The position numbers and the translations under genes are program-made. DNA of 64,000 nt from an uncultured Clostridia bacterium (GTDB lineage: Bacteria; Bacillota; Clostridia; Christensenellales; UBA1242), in the NCBI GenBank assembly GCA_947366895.1, contig CANBBP010000001.1:124001-188000 (forward strand), given 5' to 3'. The notes under the pieces are model-generated. The model did no database searches. It had not been told where the DNA came from and saw only the letters and a program-made list of their open reading frames with translations. Below, piece by piece: positions 21,418-31,961 of this stretch (its first letter is position 1; each line of letters starts with the position of its first letter).

Positions 21418-22509
21418 TTAAAATAATAGGGTTTTAATTTTTTCTTTAATATTTTCTATACCATTATTATTTTTAGCACTTATAATTACTGCATTATTAG
21501 GAACCACGAAAGGCTTATTTAATTTATCTATCTTATTAAAAACAATAATTCGAGGTATTTTATCTGCATGTAATTGTTTTAATACATCTTCTACTACTTC
21601 CATTTGCTCTTTATAATTTGGGTCAGAAATATCAACTACATGTAATAATAAATCGGCATCAACCGTTTCTTCAAGAGTTGCATTAAAAGCTTCTATAAAA
21701 GCATGAGGTAATTTATCTATAAAACCAACAGTATCTACTAATACAATTTGTTTACCTTCTTCTAGAAACAAATTTCGTGTTGTAGTATCAAGTGTAGCAA
21801 ATAAAAGGTCATCTGCATAGATACCTGCTTTAGTTATTGTATTCATAAGAGTACTTTTACCTGCATTTGTATAACCTATAATTGCTACTTGTTTAACTTG
21901 ATTTTTTTGTCTTTTACTTTTTCTTATAAGTCTTTGTTCTTTTAATTTTATAATTTCTTTTTCAAGTTTATTAATATTTTCTCTTATAGTTCTTTTATCA
22001 GTTTCTAATTTAGTTTCTCCGGGACCTCTCATACCTACCCCTGCACTACCAAATCTGCCTGAAGAATTAGTAATACTATTTATTCGAGGTAAAGAATATT
22101 TCAACTGAGCAAGTTTAACCTGAAGTCTACCTTCGTTTGTTGTTGCTCTTCCTGCAAAGATATCCAAAATTAACATTGACCTATCTATAACTTTAACACC
22201 AACAATATCACTAATATTATTAAGTTGTGAACCAGTTAATTCACAATCAACAACAACTACATTTGCATTTAATTCTTCAACTAGCAACTTAATTTCATCA
22301 ACTTTGCCAGAACCTAATAAAGTTGAAGGATTTTGCTCTTTTATATTTTGATATGTGCTACCTACAACTTCAAGTCCTGCTGTAAAACAAAGGCTTGCAA
22401 GTTCTTCTAAAGCATTTTCAAATTTATATTGTATCTTATTAAATGCTACACCAACAATTATAGCCCTTTCCTTTTCTTTTGCTGTTTCTTTTAATAAATC
22501 TTTTTTCAT
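21418..22509 (-). CDS. hflX: GTPase HflX
   Basis: GRFGSAGVGMRGPGETKLETDKR and GYTNAGKSTLMNTIT motifs. Confidence 0.95.
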   Translation of the reverse strand: MKKDLLKETAKEKERAIIVGVAFNKIQYKFENALEELASLCFTAGLEVVGSTYQNIKEQNPSTLLGSGKVDEIKLLVEELNANVVVVDCELTGSQLNNISDIVGVKVIDRSMLILDIFAGRATTNEGRLQVKLAQLKYSLPRINSITNSSGRFGSAGVGMRGPGETKLETDKRTIRENINKLEKEIIKLKEQRLIRKSKRQKNQVKQVAIIGYTNAGKSTLMNTITKAGIYADDLLFATLDTTTRNLFLEEGKQIVLVDTVGFIDKLPHAFIEAFNATLEETVDADLLLHVVDISDPNYKEQMEVVEDVLKQLHADKIPRIIVFNKIDKLNKPFVVPNNAVIISAKNNNGIENIKEKIKTLLF

Positions 22510-22598
22510 AATAAAATTATTATAATAAATTTTAATTAATATGCAAAATAAATAATTTGTCTTTTAACTTTTTTATAAGAAAGTTTCATATACAACTT

Positions 22599-22631
22599 AA
22601 AAAAGTTATATGATAAAACATATAACTTTTA
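22599..22631 (-). terminator. terminator after lipoprotein gene
   Basis: AAAAGTTATATG-ataaaa-CATATAACTTTT hairpin. Confidence 0.7.
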
Positions 22632-22661
22632 AATATTTATTTAAATTATAGTTATTTTTTA

Positions 22662-23345
22662 TTAACTATTTTGTAAAATTTGACCTGTTTTAACTGAAAT
22701 TAAACTTGCAAACATTTCACCATTTTGACCTACTAATAAACAATACCAGTAAATATCATTTAAATTGCTATCTTCTGCTACGGTTTTAATAAAAATTTCA
22801 CCTTGCAAATTATTATCTTTCATACAGGCATCAATTTGCTCTTTATGTTTTTCTACAAAAACCTTTAAAGCATCTTTATAACTATACTCCCATTCACTAG
22901 ACCAACATTTTAAATCTAAAGTTTCATCAAAATCCACTAAATATAATGTAAGCTTACTATCATCACTAACTTGTTTACCTATGTCATAAACAAAAGTATT
23001 ATCGTAAGGATTTCTTTCAAACTCTCCTGCATAAGTGTCATCATCAATTTTTAATTCAAATTGTAATTTACTACCTGCAAAAGATTTTTCAAACTTTAAG
23101 GTTAAAACACCAAAATCAACAAGGCTAGAAACTTTACCATCCATAATGTAATTACTTTCCCTCTCACCAGAAGTAAAAGTAACTAGATAATTTGAATTTT
23201 TATTTACAAAAAGATTCTTCCTATACTCACTTAAAAAACTTTCATAAGTTCCATCTTGTCCAGGATTATTATTTCCACAACCATATAAAAAGAACAAGCA
23301 AAAACAAAGGCAAAAACTAATTAATACATATTTAAACTTTTTCAT
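22662..23345 (-). CDS. hypothetical lipoprotein
   Basis: MKKFKYVLISFCLCFCLFFLYGCGNNN lipobox. Confidence 0.8.
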   Translation of the reverse strand: MKKFKYVLISFCLCFCLFFLYGCGNNNPGQDGTYESFLSEYRKNLFVNKNSNYLVTFTSGERESNYIMDGKVSSLVDFGVLTLKFEKSFAGSKLQFELKIDDDTYAGEFERNPYDNTFVYDIGKQVSDDSKLTLYLVDFDETLDLKCWSSEWEYSYKDALKVFVEKHKEQIDACMKDNNLQGEIFIKTVAEDSNLNDIYWYCLLVGQNGEMFASLISVKTGQILQNS

Positions 23346-23500
23346 ACCTTATATGCTTATTCTATTAATTAAAGTTTAATGTCAATTTTACTAAAATAAC
23401 ATTAAATTATTTTATATTCTTTAAAATAACATTAAATACTTATTTTAAAATTTAACTTTATTAAATAAATAATTTTAATTTTTTAATTAAAAATTATAAT

Positions 23501-23935
23501 TTAATCTTTGATTTCTATAGCTATCATTCTTTTAAGATGTTTCCCTCCTAAATGACTAGTGTTCAAAAAAGTATTAATCATCTTTTTAGCATCTTCAAAA
23601 TTTGTAGTTTTCCCACCTAGAGTTAAAGCATTTATATTGTTATGTTCTCTAGCAACTTTAATTTCTTCCTCAGAATGTCCCACTGTACTAAAAATACCCT
23701 TATGTTTATTAAGACCTATGCTCATGCCTACACCTGAACTACATACTGCGATAATTTTTGCATTAGGATTAATATCAAAAGCTTTTGTCATTAAATGCAC
23801 AAAAGTACTAAAATCATCTTCACTATCAACTTCATATGCACCCACATCTACAATATTTTCATTAATTTCTTGTAAATATTCTTTAATCTTTTCTTTTAAT
23901 TCTAATCCCCCATGATCTGCACCTAATATAATCAT
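23501..23935 (-). CDS. RpiB/LacA/LacB-family sugar-phosphate isomerase
   Basis: MIILGADHGGLELKEKIKEYL, CSSGVGMSIGLNKHKGI, REHNNINALTLGG motifs. Confidence 0.92.
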   Translation of the reverse strand: MIILGADHGGLELKEKIKEYLQEINENIVDVGAYEVDSEDDFSTFVHLMTKAFDINPNAKIIAVCSSGVGMSIGLNKHKGIFSTVGHSEEEIKVAREHNNINALTLGGKTTNFEDAKKMINTFLNTSHLGGKHLKRMIAIEIKD

Positions 23936-24235
23936 TACTTATATCTCCTATTAAATAATTTTAGTTTTTTATATCCAAAAAATTTAAAAATTTAACTATA
24001 TAATTATATCTTTTAATATCAATTAAGTTACTTGCATATATATATTTTATAATTTCCTTAATTACTATAACAATTATACATAAAAATTTTTTTTTACAAT
24101 CAAAAACAAAAATATAAAATTACCCATATATAATTAATAATAGTGATAATATTATTATATATACATTATTATATTGTCAAACAAAAATAAAATAATATTT
24201 ATTTACTATTTAACATTTTTTTGAAGGAAATATTT

Positions 24236-24493
24236 ATGAATAGTAAAAAACCAAAAGAAAAAAATGAATTTAATATTTTGCATCTTAATCAAAAATATAA
24301 AATTTTAGATATAAACCACCCCAATAAGGCTTTAAACCGTAGATTATTGGATATGGGCTTAACAAAAAATACTATTATAACTATAAAAAAGATTGCCCCA
24401 TTTGGTGATCCCATTGATATAGAATTACGTGGGTATGAATTATGTCTTAGATATAACGATTTAAATAAAATTAAATTAGAGGTTATAGAATGA
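24236..24493 (+). CDS. feoA: FeoA-domain protein
   Basis: Short SH3-like ORF (RRLLDMGLTKNTIITIKKIAPFGDPIDIELRGYELCLR), overlaps feoB by 4 nt; ATG at 24236 preceded by GAAGGAAA. Confidence 0.93.
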   Translation: MNSKKPKEKNEFNILHLNQKYKILDINHPNKALNRRLLDMGLTKNTIITIKKIAPFGDPIDIELRGYELCLRYNDLNKIKLEVIE

Positions 24494-26607
24494 AAATTGC
24501 TCTCGTTGGTAATCAAAATTGTGGAAAAACTACCCTTTTTAATGCCTTAACAGGTTCAAACCAAAAAGTTGGAAACTGGGCAGGTGTGACTGTTGAGAAA
24601 AAAACAGGAATTATTAAAGGGACAAGCCATGAATTAATAGATTTACCAGGAATTTACTCTATGACCCCTTATACATCTGAAGAAGCAATTTCTTGCAACT
24701 ACATTTTAAATGAAAGTCCAGATTTAATAATTAATTTAGTAGATACTACTTGCCTAGAAAGAAGTTTATATTTAACAACACAACTTATAAATCTTAATAA
24801 CAAAATAATTTTGGCATTAAACATGAACGAAATTTTAGAGAAAAAAGGACAAGTTTTAGATGAAATTTTATTATCAAAACTATTATCAATACCTTGCATA
24901 AAAATTTCAGCTATAAAAAATGAAAACTTAGACAAATTAATAAAAAGTATAAATAATAACAACTTTTACATTTCAAATGTTAATATCTTTCCACAAGATA
25001 TTGAAAATATTATTGAAAAAGTAAGTAATAGTTTTAGCCCAAAAATAAACAAATTTAGTGCCATCACGGAAATAGAAAAATTTTCAGTTGATATTAATGA
25101 AGTAAATAATCATACTTTCAATATAAACAAAAAAGGTAAAAAAATAAAATATAAATTTAAAAAATTAATAAAAAAAAATGATTCCAATAAAATTAATACA
25201 GAAATTAAAAATCAAATAAAATCAAACATTCTTCAAGAAAATATTAAAAGTGATATAATTAATTTACAACAAAATTATAACTTAAATTTAGAACATATAT
25301 TTGCCTACGAAAGATATAATTTTATTTCTAAAGTTGTATCAAAATGTATTAACAAGAATAAAATTACAAAACCTCAAAAAACTATAACCGAAAAATTAGA
25401 TAAAATTTTTTTAAACAAATTTCTTGCAATACCTATTTTTATTTGTATTATGGCTTTAATATATTTCTTGTCAGTTGGTGTAGTTGGTAAATATTCTTCT
25501 AGTTTTATTAATGATGGAATAACTTCCCTTTCAAATTTGATAGAAAATAAACTAACTAAATTAAACGCAAGTTCATGGATTATAAGTTTACTTTGTGATG
25601 GCATAATTACAGGTGTTGGTTCAGTTTTAAATTTTGTACCACAACTAATAATACTATTTTTATGCATTGCTTTACTTGAAACAACTGGTTATATGAGTAG
25701 AATTTCTTTTATTTTAGATAAACTTTTTGTTCGTATAGGTCTTAGTGGAAAGTCTCTTATTCCATTTATTGTAGGTTCTGGGTGCTCCGTTCCAGCAATT
25801 ATGTCTACAAGAACCATTGAAAACCAACATGAAAAACAAACAACTATTATGTTAACACCTTTCATCCCATGTTCTGCTAAGTTACCTATTATTGCACTTT
25901 TTAGCAGTTACTTCTTTGCAAGGTCATGGCTTATTACATCAATAATTTATTTGTTTGCCATAGTACTTATTATAGTTAGTGCATTTATTATTAGAAAATT
26001 TATTTTAACAGAAGCAATTAATTCATTTATATTTGAACTACCTGAATACAAAAAACCTAGTTTAAAATATGTTTTTAAAGATGTTCTACAAAAAACATCT
26101 TCTTTTATAAAACGAGCAGGCACAATTATTTTATTATGTTCTATTATAATATGGGTTCTTGTTTCATTTAATTTATCTTTTACATATGGTGTAAATATAG
26201 AAGATAGTATTCTTGCAAAAATAGGAGGTTTATTTTCTTGGATATTTTACCCTATTTTAAATACTAATAGTTGGGCCGCAACTGTAAGTGCCATTCAAGG
26301 ATTAGTAGCAAAAGAACAAGTAGTTTCAAGTATGGCTGTTATTGCTGGACTTTCAAGTGAAGTTTCTAGTGCTTCCATTATATTTAACCCAAATGGAGTT
26401 TTTTCATTTTTTACACCTGTAACTGCAATTTCATTTATCGTTTTTAATTTATTTTCTGCTCCATGTTTTGGTGCAATTGGTGCTATGCGTAAAGAATTAG
26501 GAAGCACTAAAAAAACTTTAATTGCGATAGCCTTTCAAACATTTACAGCCTTATTGCTTGCTACCCTTATAACCTTTTTTGGAAATCTTATTATGATATT
26601 TTTATAA
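24490..26607 (+). CDS. feoB: ferrous iron transport protein B
   Basis: GNQNCGKTTLFNALTGSNQKVGNWAGVTVEKK G-domain, Gate/FeoB_C membrane domains. Confidence 0.97.
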   Translation: MKIALVGNQNCGKTTLFNALTGSNQKVGNWAGVTVEKKTGIIKGTSHELIDLPGIYSMTPYTSEEAISCNYILNESPDLIINLVDTTCLERSLYLTTQLINLNNKIILALNMNEILEKKGQVLDEILLSKLLSIPCIKISAIKNENLDKLIKSINNNNFYISNVNIFPQDIENIIEKVSNSFSPKINKFSAITEIEKFSVDINEVNNHTFNINKKGKKIKYKFKKLIKKNDSNKINTEIKNQIKSNILQENIKSDIINLQQNYNLNLEHIFAYERYNFISKVVSKCINKNKITKPQKTITEKLDKIFLNKFLAIPIFICIMALIYFLSVGVVGKYSSSFINDGITSLSNLIENKLTKLNASSWIISLLCDGIITGVGSVLNFVPQLIILFLCIALLETTGYMSRISFILDKLFVRIGLSGKSLIPFIVGSGCSVPAIMSTRTIENQHEKQTTIMLTPFIPCSAKLPIIALFSSYFFARSWLITSIIYLFAIVLIIVSAFIIRKFILTEAINSFIFELPEYKKPSLKYVFKDVLQKTSSFIKRAGTIILLCSIIIWVLVSFNLSFTYGVNIEDSILAKIGGLFSWIFYPILNTNSWAATVSAIQGLVAKEQVVSSMAVIAGLSSEVSSASIIFNPNGVFSFFTPVTAISFIVFNLFSAPCFGAIGAMRKELGSTKKTLIAIAFQTFTALLLATLITFFGNLIMIFL

Positions 26608-26670
26608 AAATAAAACTAACAAAGTAAATTATTAAGTTCGTTTTTTATAATTTTAAAATAAGGATAAACT

Positions 26671-26835
26671 ATGAAAATTATAGATTTTGTAATACTTTCT
26701 ATTTTATTAATTATTATAACTTTAATTATTTATTATAATTTAAAGAGTAAATCTTCAAAAAAAAATAAATGTTCCTCTTGTCCATATAAAAATAATTGCA
26801 ATAAAAAAAGTAAGCACGAAAATCATACACTCTAA
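26671..26835 (+). CDS. FeoB-associated Cys-rich membrane protein
   Basis: 54 aa ORF absent from the ORF track (below size cutoff): MKIIDFVILSILLIIITLIIYYNLKSKSSKKNKCSSCPYKNNCNKKSKHENHTL; SD AAGGAT; directly after feoB. Confidence 0.8.
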   Translation: MKIIDFVILSILLIIITLIIYYNLKSKSSKKNKCSSCPYKNNCNKKSKHENHTL

Positions 26836-26849
26836 TTTTAATAAAATTT

Positions 26850-28228
26850 TTATTGCTGTGTTGGACCATTATCAGGCTGAATTTCACAACAATCATTTAA
26901 TAAGTCTTTAAAATTATCTTCTTCAGTATGAGATTGTTTATTTTGTAGTCTATTACTAATTAGATTATTTTTGATTATATCAAAACAACTATCATTTTGA
27001 TTATCTTCATGTTCTTCGCCATATTGTGTGGTTAAAGAATAAACTTCTTCTAAAGAATCATCTCTTATTATAGATGTAACTTTAGAATTTCTAATTATTT
27101 GACCTTCTTCTTGCCCAGATAAATTAAAATCAACATTTTCATCTTGTTCAGGTTGTACTTGCTCTAACCCTAAAATAGAAAGTTCTTCTTTATCTATTAA
27201 TTTGCCTTGGTTATCATATCTTGCATATTCAGGGTCTTTAAAATATCTATTATAATTAAATGGAAAAAATGTTCCAAAAAAGTTTTGAGAAACATGTCTT
27301 TTTGCACCATGTTCTTGAGCATAACCTTTAAATAATTTTATACCAGATAATATTGTATCCTTTCTTGTCTTAAAGGCATCAGGATTTCTTTCAATTACTT
27401 GTAATGCTTGTGTAGTACTAAAAAAATACATTTCATCATCAATTTGCCCTACTTTTTCTGCAAATGTTGCTTTTGATTGGTCTTTAGGTTTAGTATGTAA
27501 TCTATTAAAAGGCAAACTACTAATTAAGGCTTTTGAGTGCCCTTGATTATTTATTTTACGTGAATCTTCATTTAATTTTAATAATTGTTGAGCTAAATCA
27601 GGATTCGTTGACTTTAATATTCCCTCCTTAAAAACTTTTGCCATATTACTATAAGCAGAATTATCAGCTTCTATTTCATTTAAACTTGCTTCATGAGAAG
27701 CATAAGAATATCCCGATTTAGAATTTTTGTAAAAGCAAGCTTTATTGATAAGATTAAAAGGTTTCATTAAAGTCATGGTAACCAAACTAGCAGGTTGCAA
27801 AATAGTGTCAACTGCCTTAAATATAGGCTTAGGCAATTTTCTTGATATTGAATGAGACTCTAAAACAAGCCCCATAGGATAAGGGCTTTCAGCCTTTGAT
27901 TATGAAGCATTAAAGTGCCAAATGTGTCTAAATTCATGAAACATTGCTTTATAAACAGCCATAGGATTATTAATAAGTAATGCATGACCTATATCGTAAC
28001 CTATAGCTCTCTCAACATTAAAAGCAACAGCTTGATTATTGCTACCTGTCATAAATCCAAACTTTGTATTGTTTGGATCTAAACCAAAAAAGATATTACT
28101 ATAATATTCATTTACATTATTAAATGCTCTTTCTATAAATTGTAATCTTTCGGCTGGAGAAAATGATGAAAAACTTTCAAGGTTCTCGGTAATTTCACTT
28201 GAGATAATGCTTCTTTTCTATCTTTCAT
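26850..28228 (-). pseudogene. disrupted zincin-like metallopeptidase (HEFRH ... EIEADNSAY)
   Basis: Good SD+ATG at 28228 (MKDRK...), -1 frameshift at an AAAA run, then open frame ...KAMFHEFRHIWHFNAS, in-frame TAA at 27900-27902, then same frame continues as the 341-aa ORF containing EIEADNSAY. Confidence 0.75.
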
Positions 28229-28360
28229 AATTTTCCTCTAAATATTTTGTTTTTTTAATAAAACAAAATTTTAATAACTGGCACAAAATTTTATATTTTT
28301 ACATCTATTTTTATTATTAATAATTTTTATAATACTTTTAAGTGTAGTTTTTTTCAATAT

Positions 28361-29602
28361 TTAAAGAGATTTTAACTCTTTAATTTCATTATTTTCACCA
28401 TACAATGCATAATGCTTATAGCCCATTTCTACTAATTTATTTAAAAATTTACCTAATTTATTTGGTAATTCAAATAATGCTATATTAAATTCTTCCTTTA
28501 AAGATTGTGCAAAATTATATGCACTAACAAAATCTTCATCTTTATAAATTATAGCACACTTTTCCTTGCTATTTTCTAAAGTATTATTTTTATTATTTAA
28601 AATTGAAAAAATTCTTTCAAACCCTATAGAAAAACCAACAGCTGGAACGTTATCCCCAGTAAATTTACCAACAAGATTGTCATATCTTCCACCGCCACCT
28701 ATTGAACAAGAATATTCTTCGCTTTCTATTTCAAACACAGCACCTGTGTAATAACCTTGTCCCCTAACTAGTGATATATCAAAAACTATATCATATTTAC
28801 CATTTGCAATAGATTTTACACTATTCATAATATACTTAATTTGTTCTATCTCTGGAATATTTCCACAATTAGCAGATATTTCATCTATATTTTTAGGCAA
28901 GGATTTTACTAAATTACATAGTTTTATTATGCTATCATTATTAAATCCTTTTTCAGTTAATTCTTTTTCTATTCCTTCTGAACCAATTTTATCCATTTTA
29001 TCAAAAGAAATGCAAACTGAATCTAGATCTTCTTCCTTAAACCCAAAAGATAAAAGTAAACTTTTTAATATTCTTCTATCATTAATTCTTATTTTAAATT
29101 TAGATAAGCCTATATTTAATAAAGCAGAAGCTGTAGTATCTATTAACTCTATTTCACAATTAGGACTTGATGAACCTAAGATATCAATATCACATTGAAC
29201 AAATTCCCTATTTCTTCCTTTTTGAGGTCTTTCAGCACGATACACTCTATCTATTTGTATAACTTTAAATACAGAAGGTAAATTTTGTTTATTGTTAGCA
29301 TAAAATCTTGTTAACGGTAAAGTTAAATCATATCTTAAACCTAAATCTGCTAAATTATTAAAATTACCGTTTTCCAAAATGGAACTTAGTTTATCACCTC
29401 TTTTCAAGATTTTAAAAATAAGGTTTAAATTATCTCCTCCATCACTTTTTTCTAGATTTTCAATATCCTCAATTATTGGAGTATAAATTCTACTAAACCC
29501 TTGTGCTATGTAAGTTTTTAAAATTTTATTTTGCAAATAGTCTCTTAATTCAGCTTCTTTTGGCAAATAATCATTAGTACCCTTAACAGATGTAGTTTTC
29601 AT
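28361..29602 (-). CDS. hisS: histidyl-tRNA synthetase
   Basis: VKGTNDYLPKEAELRDYLQ, class II motifs, GGGGRYDNLVG. Confidence 0.95.
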   Translation of the reverse strand: MKTTSVKGTNDYLPKEAELRDYLQNKILKTYIAQGFSRIYTPIIEDIENLEKSDGGDNLNLIFKILKRGDKLSSILENGNFNNLADLGLRYDLTLPLTRFYANNKQNLPSVFKVIQIDRVYRAERPQKGRNREFVQCDIDILGSSSPNCEIELIDTTASALLNIGLSKFKIRINDRRILKSLLLSFGFKEEDLDSVCISFDKMDKIGSEGIEKELTEKGFNNDSIIKLCNLVKSLPKNIDEISANCGNIPEIEQIKYIMNSVKSIANGKYDIVFDISLVRGQGYYTGAVFEIESEEYSCSIGGGGRYDNLVGKFTGDNVPAVGFSIGFERIFSILNNKNNTLENSKEKCAIIYKDEDFVSAYNFAQSLKEEFNIALFELPNKLGKFLNKLVEMGYKHYALYGENNEIKELKSL

Positions 29603-29774
29603 AAATAAATCCTTTATTTTTTTATTAAATAATATTTTATCATAATTTGCTTATTTATTCAACTAAAAGTTATTTAAAGAATATTATATAATAAAGAAAT
29701 ATATTATTTAAATTACTTTCACAAAATTTGATAAAAAAATTAATAAAAATTTTAAAAAAATATTATATTTTTTA

Positions 29775-29803
29775 TTGACAATTATTACCTGTTTTGATAA
29801 TAT
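29775..29803 (+). promoter_or_regulatory. sigma-70-type promoter for tRNA-Asn
   Basis: TTGACA-N17-TAATAT about 60 nt upstream of the tRNA. Confidence 0.5.
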
Positions 29804-29863
29804 TACAAAGGATTAATTGTTATAGATTAAAAATCAATGGCAATAATTCATAAATAAGCATAT

Positions 29864-29938
29864 TCCTCAATAGCTCAACGGTAGAGCACTCGGCTGTTAA
29901 CCGATAGGTTGCTGGTTCGAATCCGGCTTGGGGAGCCA
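29864..29938 (+). tRNA. tRNA-Asn(GTT), CCA encoded
   Basis: Cloverleaf: TCCTCAA/TTGGGGA acceptor, anticodon loop CTGTTAA, T-arm GCTGG-TTCGAAT-CCGGC, terminal GCCA. Confidence 0.95.
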
Positions 29939-30160
29939 AAATTTTAAGTTTAAGTAATAACTTTTGTTATTACTTTTTTTATATCTATATATTAATATTT
30001 TTAATGATAATAAATTTCTTTTTATTTTTAAATTACTTCATAAAATTTTTAACTAAAAAAATAATAATATTGTTTGCTTTAAATATCAAAAAATAAAAGT
30101 AAGATAAATATAACTTCTTACTTTTATTTTTTACTAAAACAATTTAAATATTAATAATAT

Positions 30161-31936
30161 CTACCCTACCAACTTTGCTAAGTCCTTTAAATATTTATCA
30201 AGAACTTTAAAAGCTTTTATAAAAGGTTCTGGAGTTGATAAATCTACTTTTACTATTTTTAAAGTTGATATAGGGTCTAAGGTACAACCTGAACTCAAGA
30301 ATTTTTTATAATCATCTACCGATATAATATTTTCTTTTAAATTTTCAACAATATTTATTGCACTAATAAGACCTGTTGCATATTTGTAAACATAAAAAGC
30401 TGTATAAAAATGAGGTATTCTACTCCATTCATATTTAACACAATCAAAAATTTTTGTTTTCTTACCAAAATATTTTTTTACTAAATTTAAATAAGTTTCA
30501 TTTAAAACTTCACTTGAAACAGGTTCATTGTCTTCTACTAACTTATGAATTTTATCTTCAAAATCTGCAAACATAGTTTGACGGAAAACTGTAGCATGAA
30601 AACGGGAAACAAATTCATTAATGTAAAACATTTTTTCATCTTTTTTTGTTGTATTATTTAACATAAAATTATTTAAAATTGTTTCATTTACGGTGCTAGC
30701 AATTTCTGCTAAAAATATAGGATAATTAGAATTATACATACTTTGGGAATTGTTAGAGTATACAGAATGCATTGCATGACCTAATTCATGAGCAAGAGTA
30801 GATATATCATCAAAGTTACCATTAAAGTTTGTTAACACAACTGGAGGTTTTCCATATGCTCCAGTTTTGTAAGCTCCATTATACTTATTTTCATTTGGGA
30901 AAACATCTATCTTTCTATTTTCCTTCATGTTTTTAATTTCGTTAATATAGTCATCTCCTAATATACTTAAAGCTTGGCAAACTATATCAAATCCTTCTTC
31001 AAAGGTATATTTTTTATTAGATTTTAATTTATTATAATAAACGTCACTAAGTTTAAATGATTTTAGTCCTAAAATTTTTTGTTTTAATGAGAAATATTTA
31101 TGTTCTAAATTTAAATTTTCATCCACCATTTTTGTTAGCATACTATAAACTTCTTTAGATACTTGTTCATAAAATAAAGCACTTTCTATAGCTGAAGAAA
31201 ACTTTCTATTTTTAGCATAAAAAATATCTTTTTTTACACTTCCCAAATAATTTGATGATAAGAAGTTATTAAATTTTCCAAAAGTAGAATGAAGTTCAAT
31301 ATATGCATTTTGTCTTAAAACTTCATCATTTTGTCTTAAATAAACATTATATAAACTTTGACTCATAGGCAAACTTTTTTTGGAATTATTTAAAATATTA
31401 TTAAACTTTAAATCACCATTTTCAAAATTAGAAAAATTAGCATCAAAATCTCTTGAAAAACTTGAAACACTAGACATTATTTTTTCACATTCTTCACTTA
31501 AGGTATGCTCTTTTTCTCTTATAATATCCTTTAATATTTTTGAGTAATTTTTAAAATCTTTATCGTTACTAATTTTTTCAAGAAATTTTTGTGGCAAGTG
31601 TGAAAGTTGAGGCACTATAAAAGAACTTGCTACTGATTGTTCAGTTAATTTATTTTCAATTTTATTTAATAATTGTTGATAATTAGTATTTGTAACTTCA
31701 ACATCTTTTTGACAATTTGCATAAATATAAAGTGGCTCTGCCATTAAGTCTAATTCTTCTAATAATTTAAAACATTTTAAAATAGATTTTTTGTCTTTTA
31801 ATTTTCCATTAAAATTTTTAATATTTAAAATTTTGTTTGAATACTCATTAAAACAATTATTCCATTCGTTATCATCTTTAAAATATTCACTGAAATCCCA
31901 CTTATATTTATCTTCTATTTCTTTTCTTTTTTTCAT
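30161..31936 (-). CDS. pepF: M3-family oligoendopeptidase F
   Basis: Zinc motif TLAHELGHAMHS within M3 fold-like sequence, 591 aa. Confidence 0.92.
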   Translation of the reverse strand: MKKRKEIEDKYKWDFSEYFKDDNEWNNCFNEYSNKILNIKNFNGKLKDKKSILKCFKLLEELDLMAEPLYIYANCQKDVEVTNTNYQQLLNKIENKLTEQSVASSFIVPQLSHLPQKFLEKISNDKDFKNYSKILKDIIREKEHTLSEECEKIMSSVSSFSRDFDANFSNFENGDLKFNNILNNSKKSLPMSQSLYNVYLRQNDEVLRQNAYIELHSTFGKFNNFLSSNYLGSVKKDIFYAKNRKFSSAIESALFYEQVSKEVYSMLTKMVDENLNLEHKYFSLKQKILGLKSFKLSDVYYNKLKSNKKYTFEEGFDIVCQALSILGDDYINEIKNMKENRKIDVFPNENKYNGAYKTGAYGKPPVVLTNFNGNFDDISTLAHELGHAMHSVYSNNSQSMYNSNYPIFLAEIASTVNETILNNFMLNNTTKKDEKMFYINEFVSRFHATVFRQTMFADFEDKIHKLVEDNEPVSSEVLNETYLNLVKKYFGKKTKIFDCVKYEWSRIPHFYTAFYVYKYATGLISAINIVENLKENIISVDDYKKFLSSGCTLDPISTLKIVKVDLSTPEPFIKAFKVLDKYLKDLAKLVG

Positions 31937-31961
31937 ATTTTTTTAACTCCTTACTAAAAAA

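Noticed and set aside
24120-24180. Possible Fur box upstream of feoA (gtgataatattattat)
   Set aside because: The region is extremely AT-rich and such matches occur by chance; not strong enough to call
27875-28228. Programmed stop readthrough or alternative genetic code at the TAA in the metallopeptidase
   Set aside because: A separate frameshift in the same gene and normal TAA use elsewhere favour a pseudogene or sequencing error over recoding
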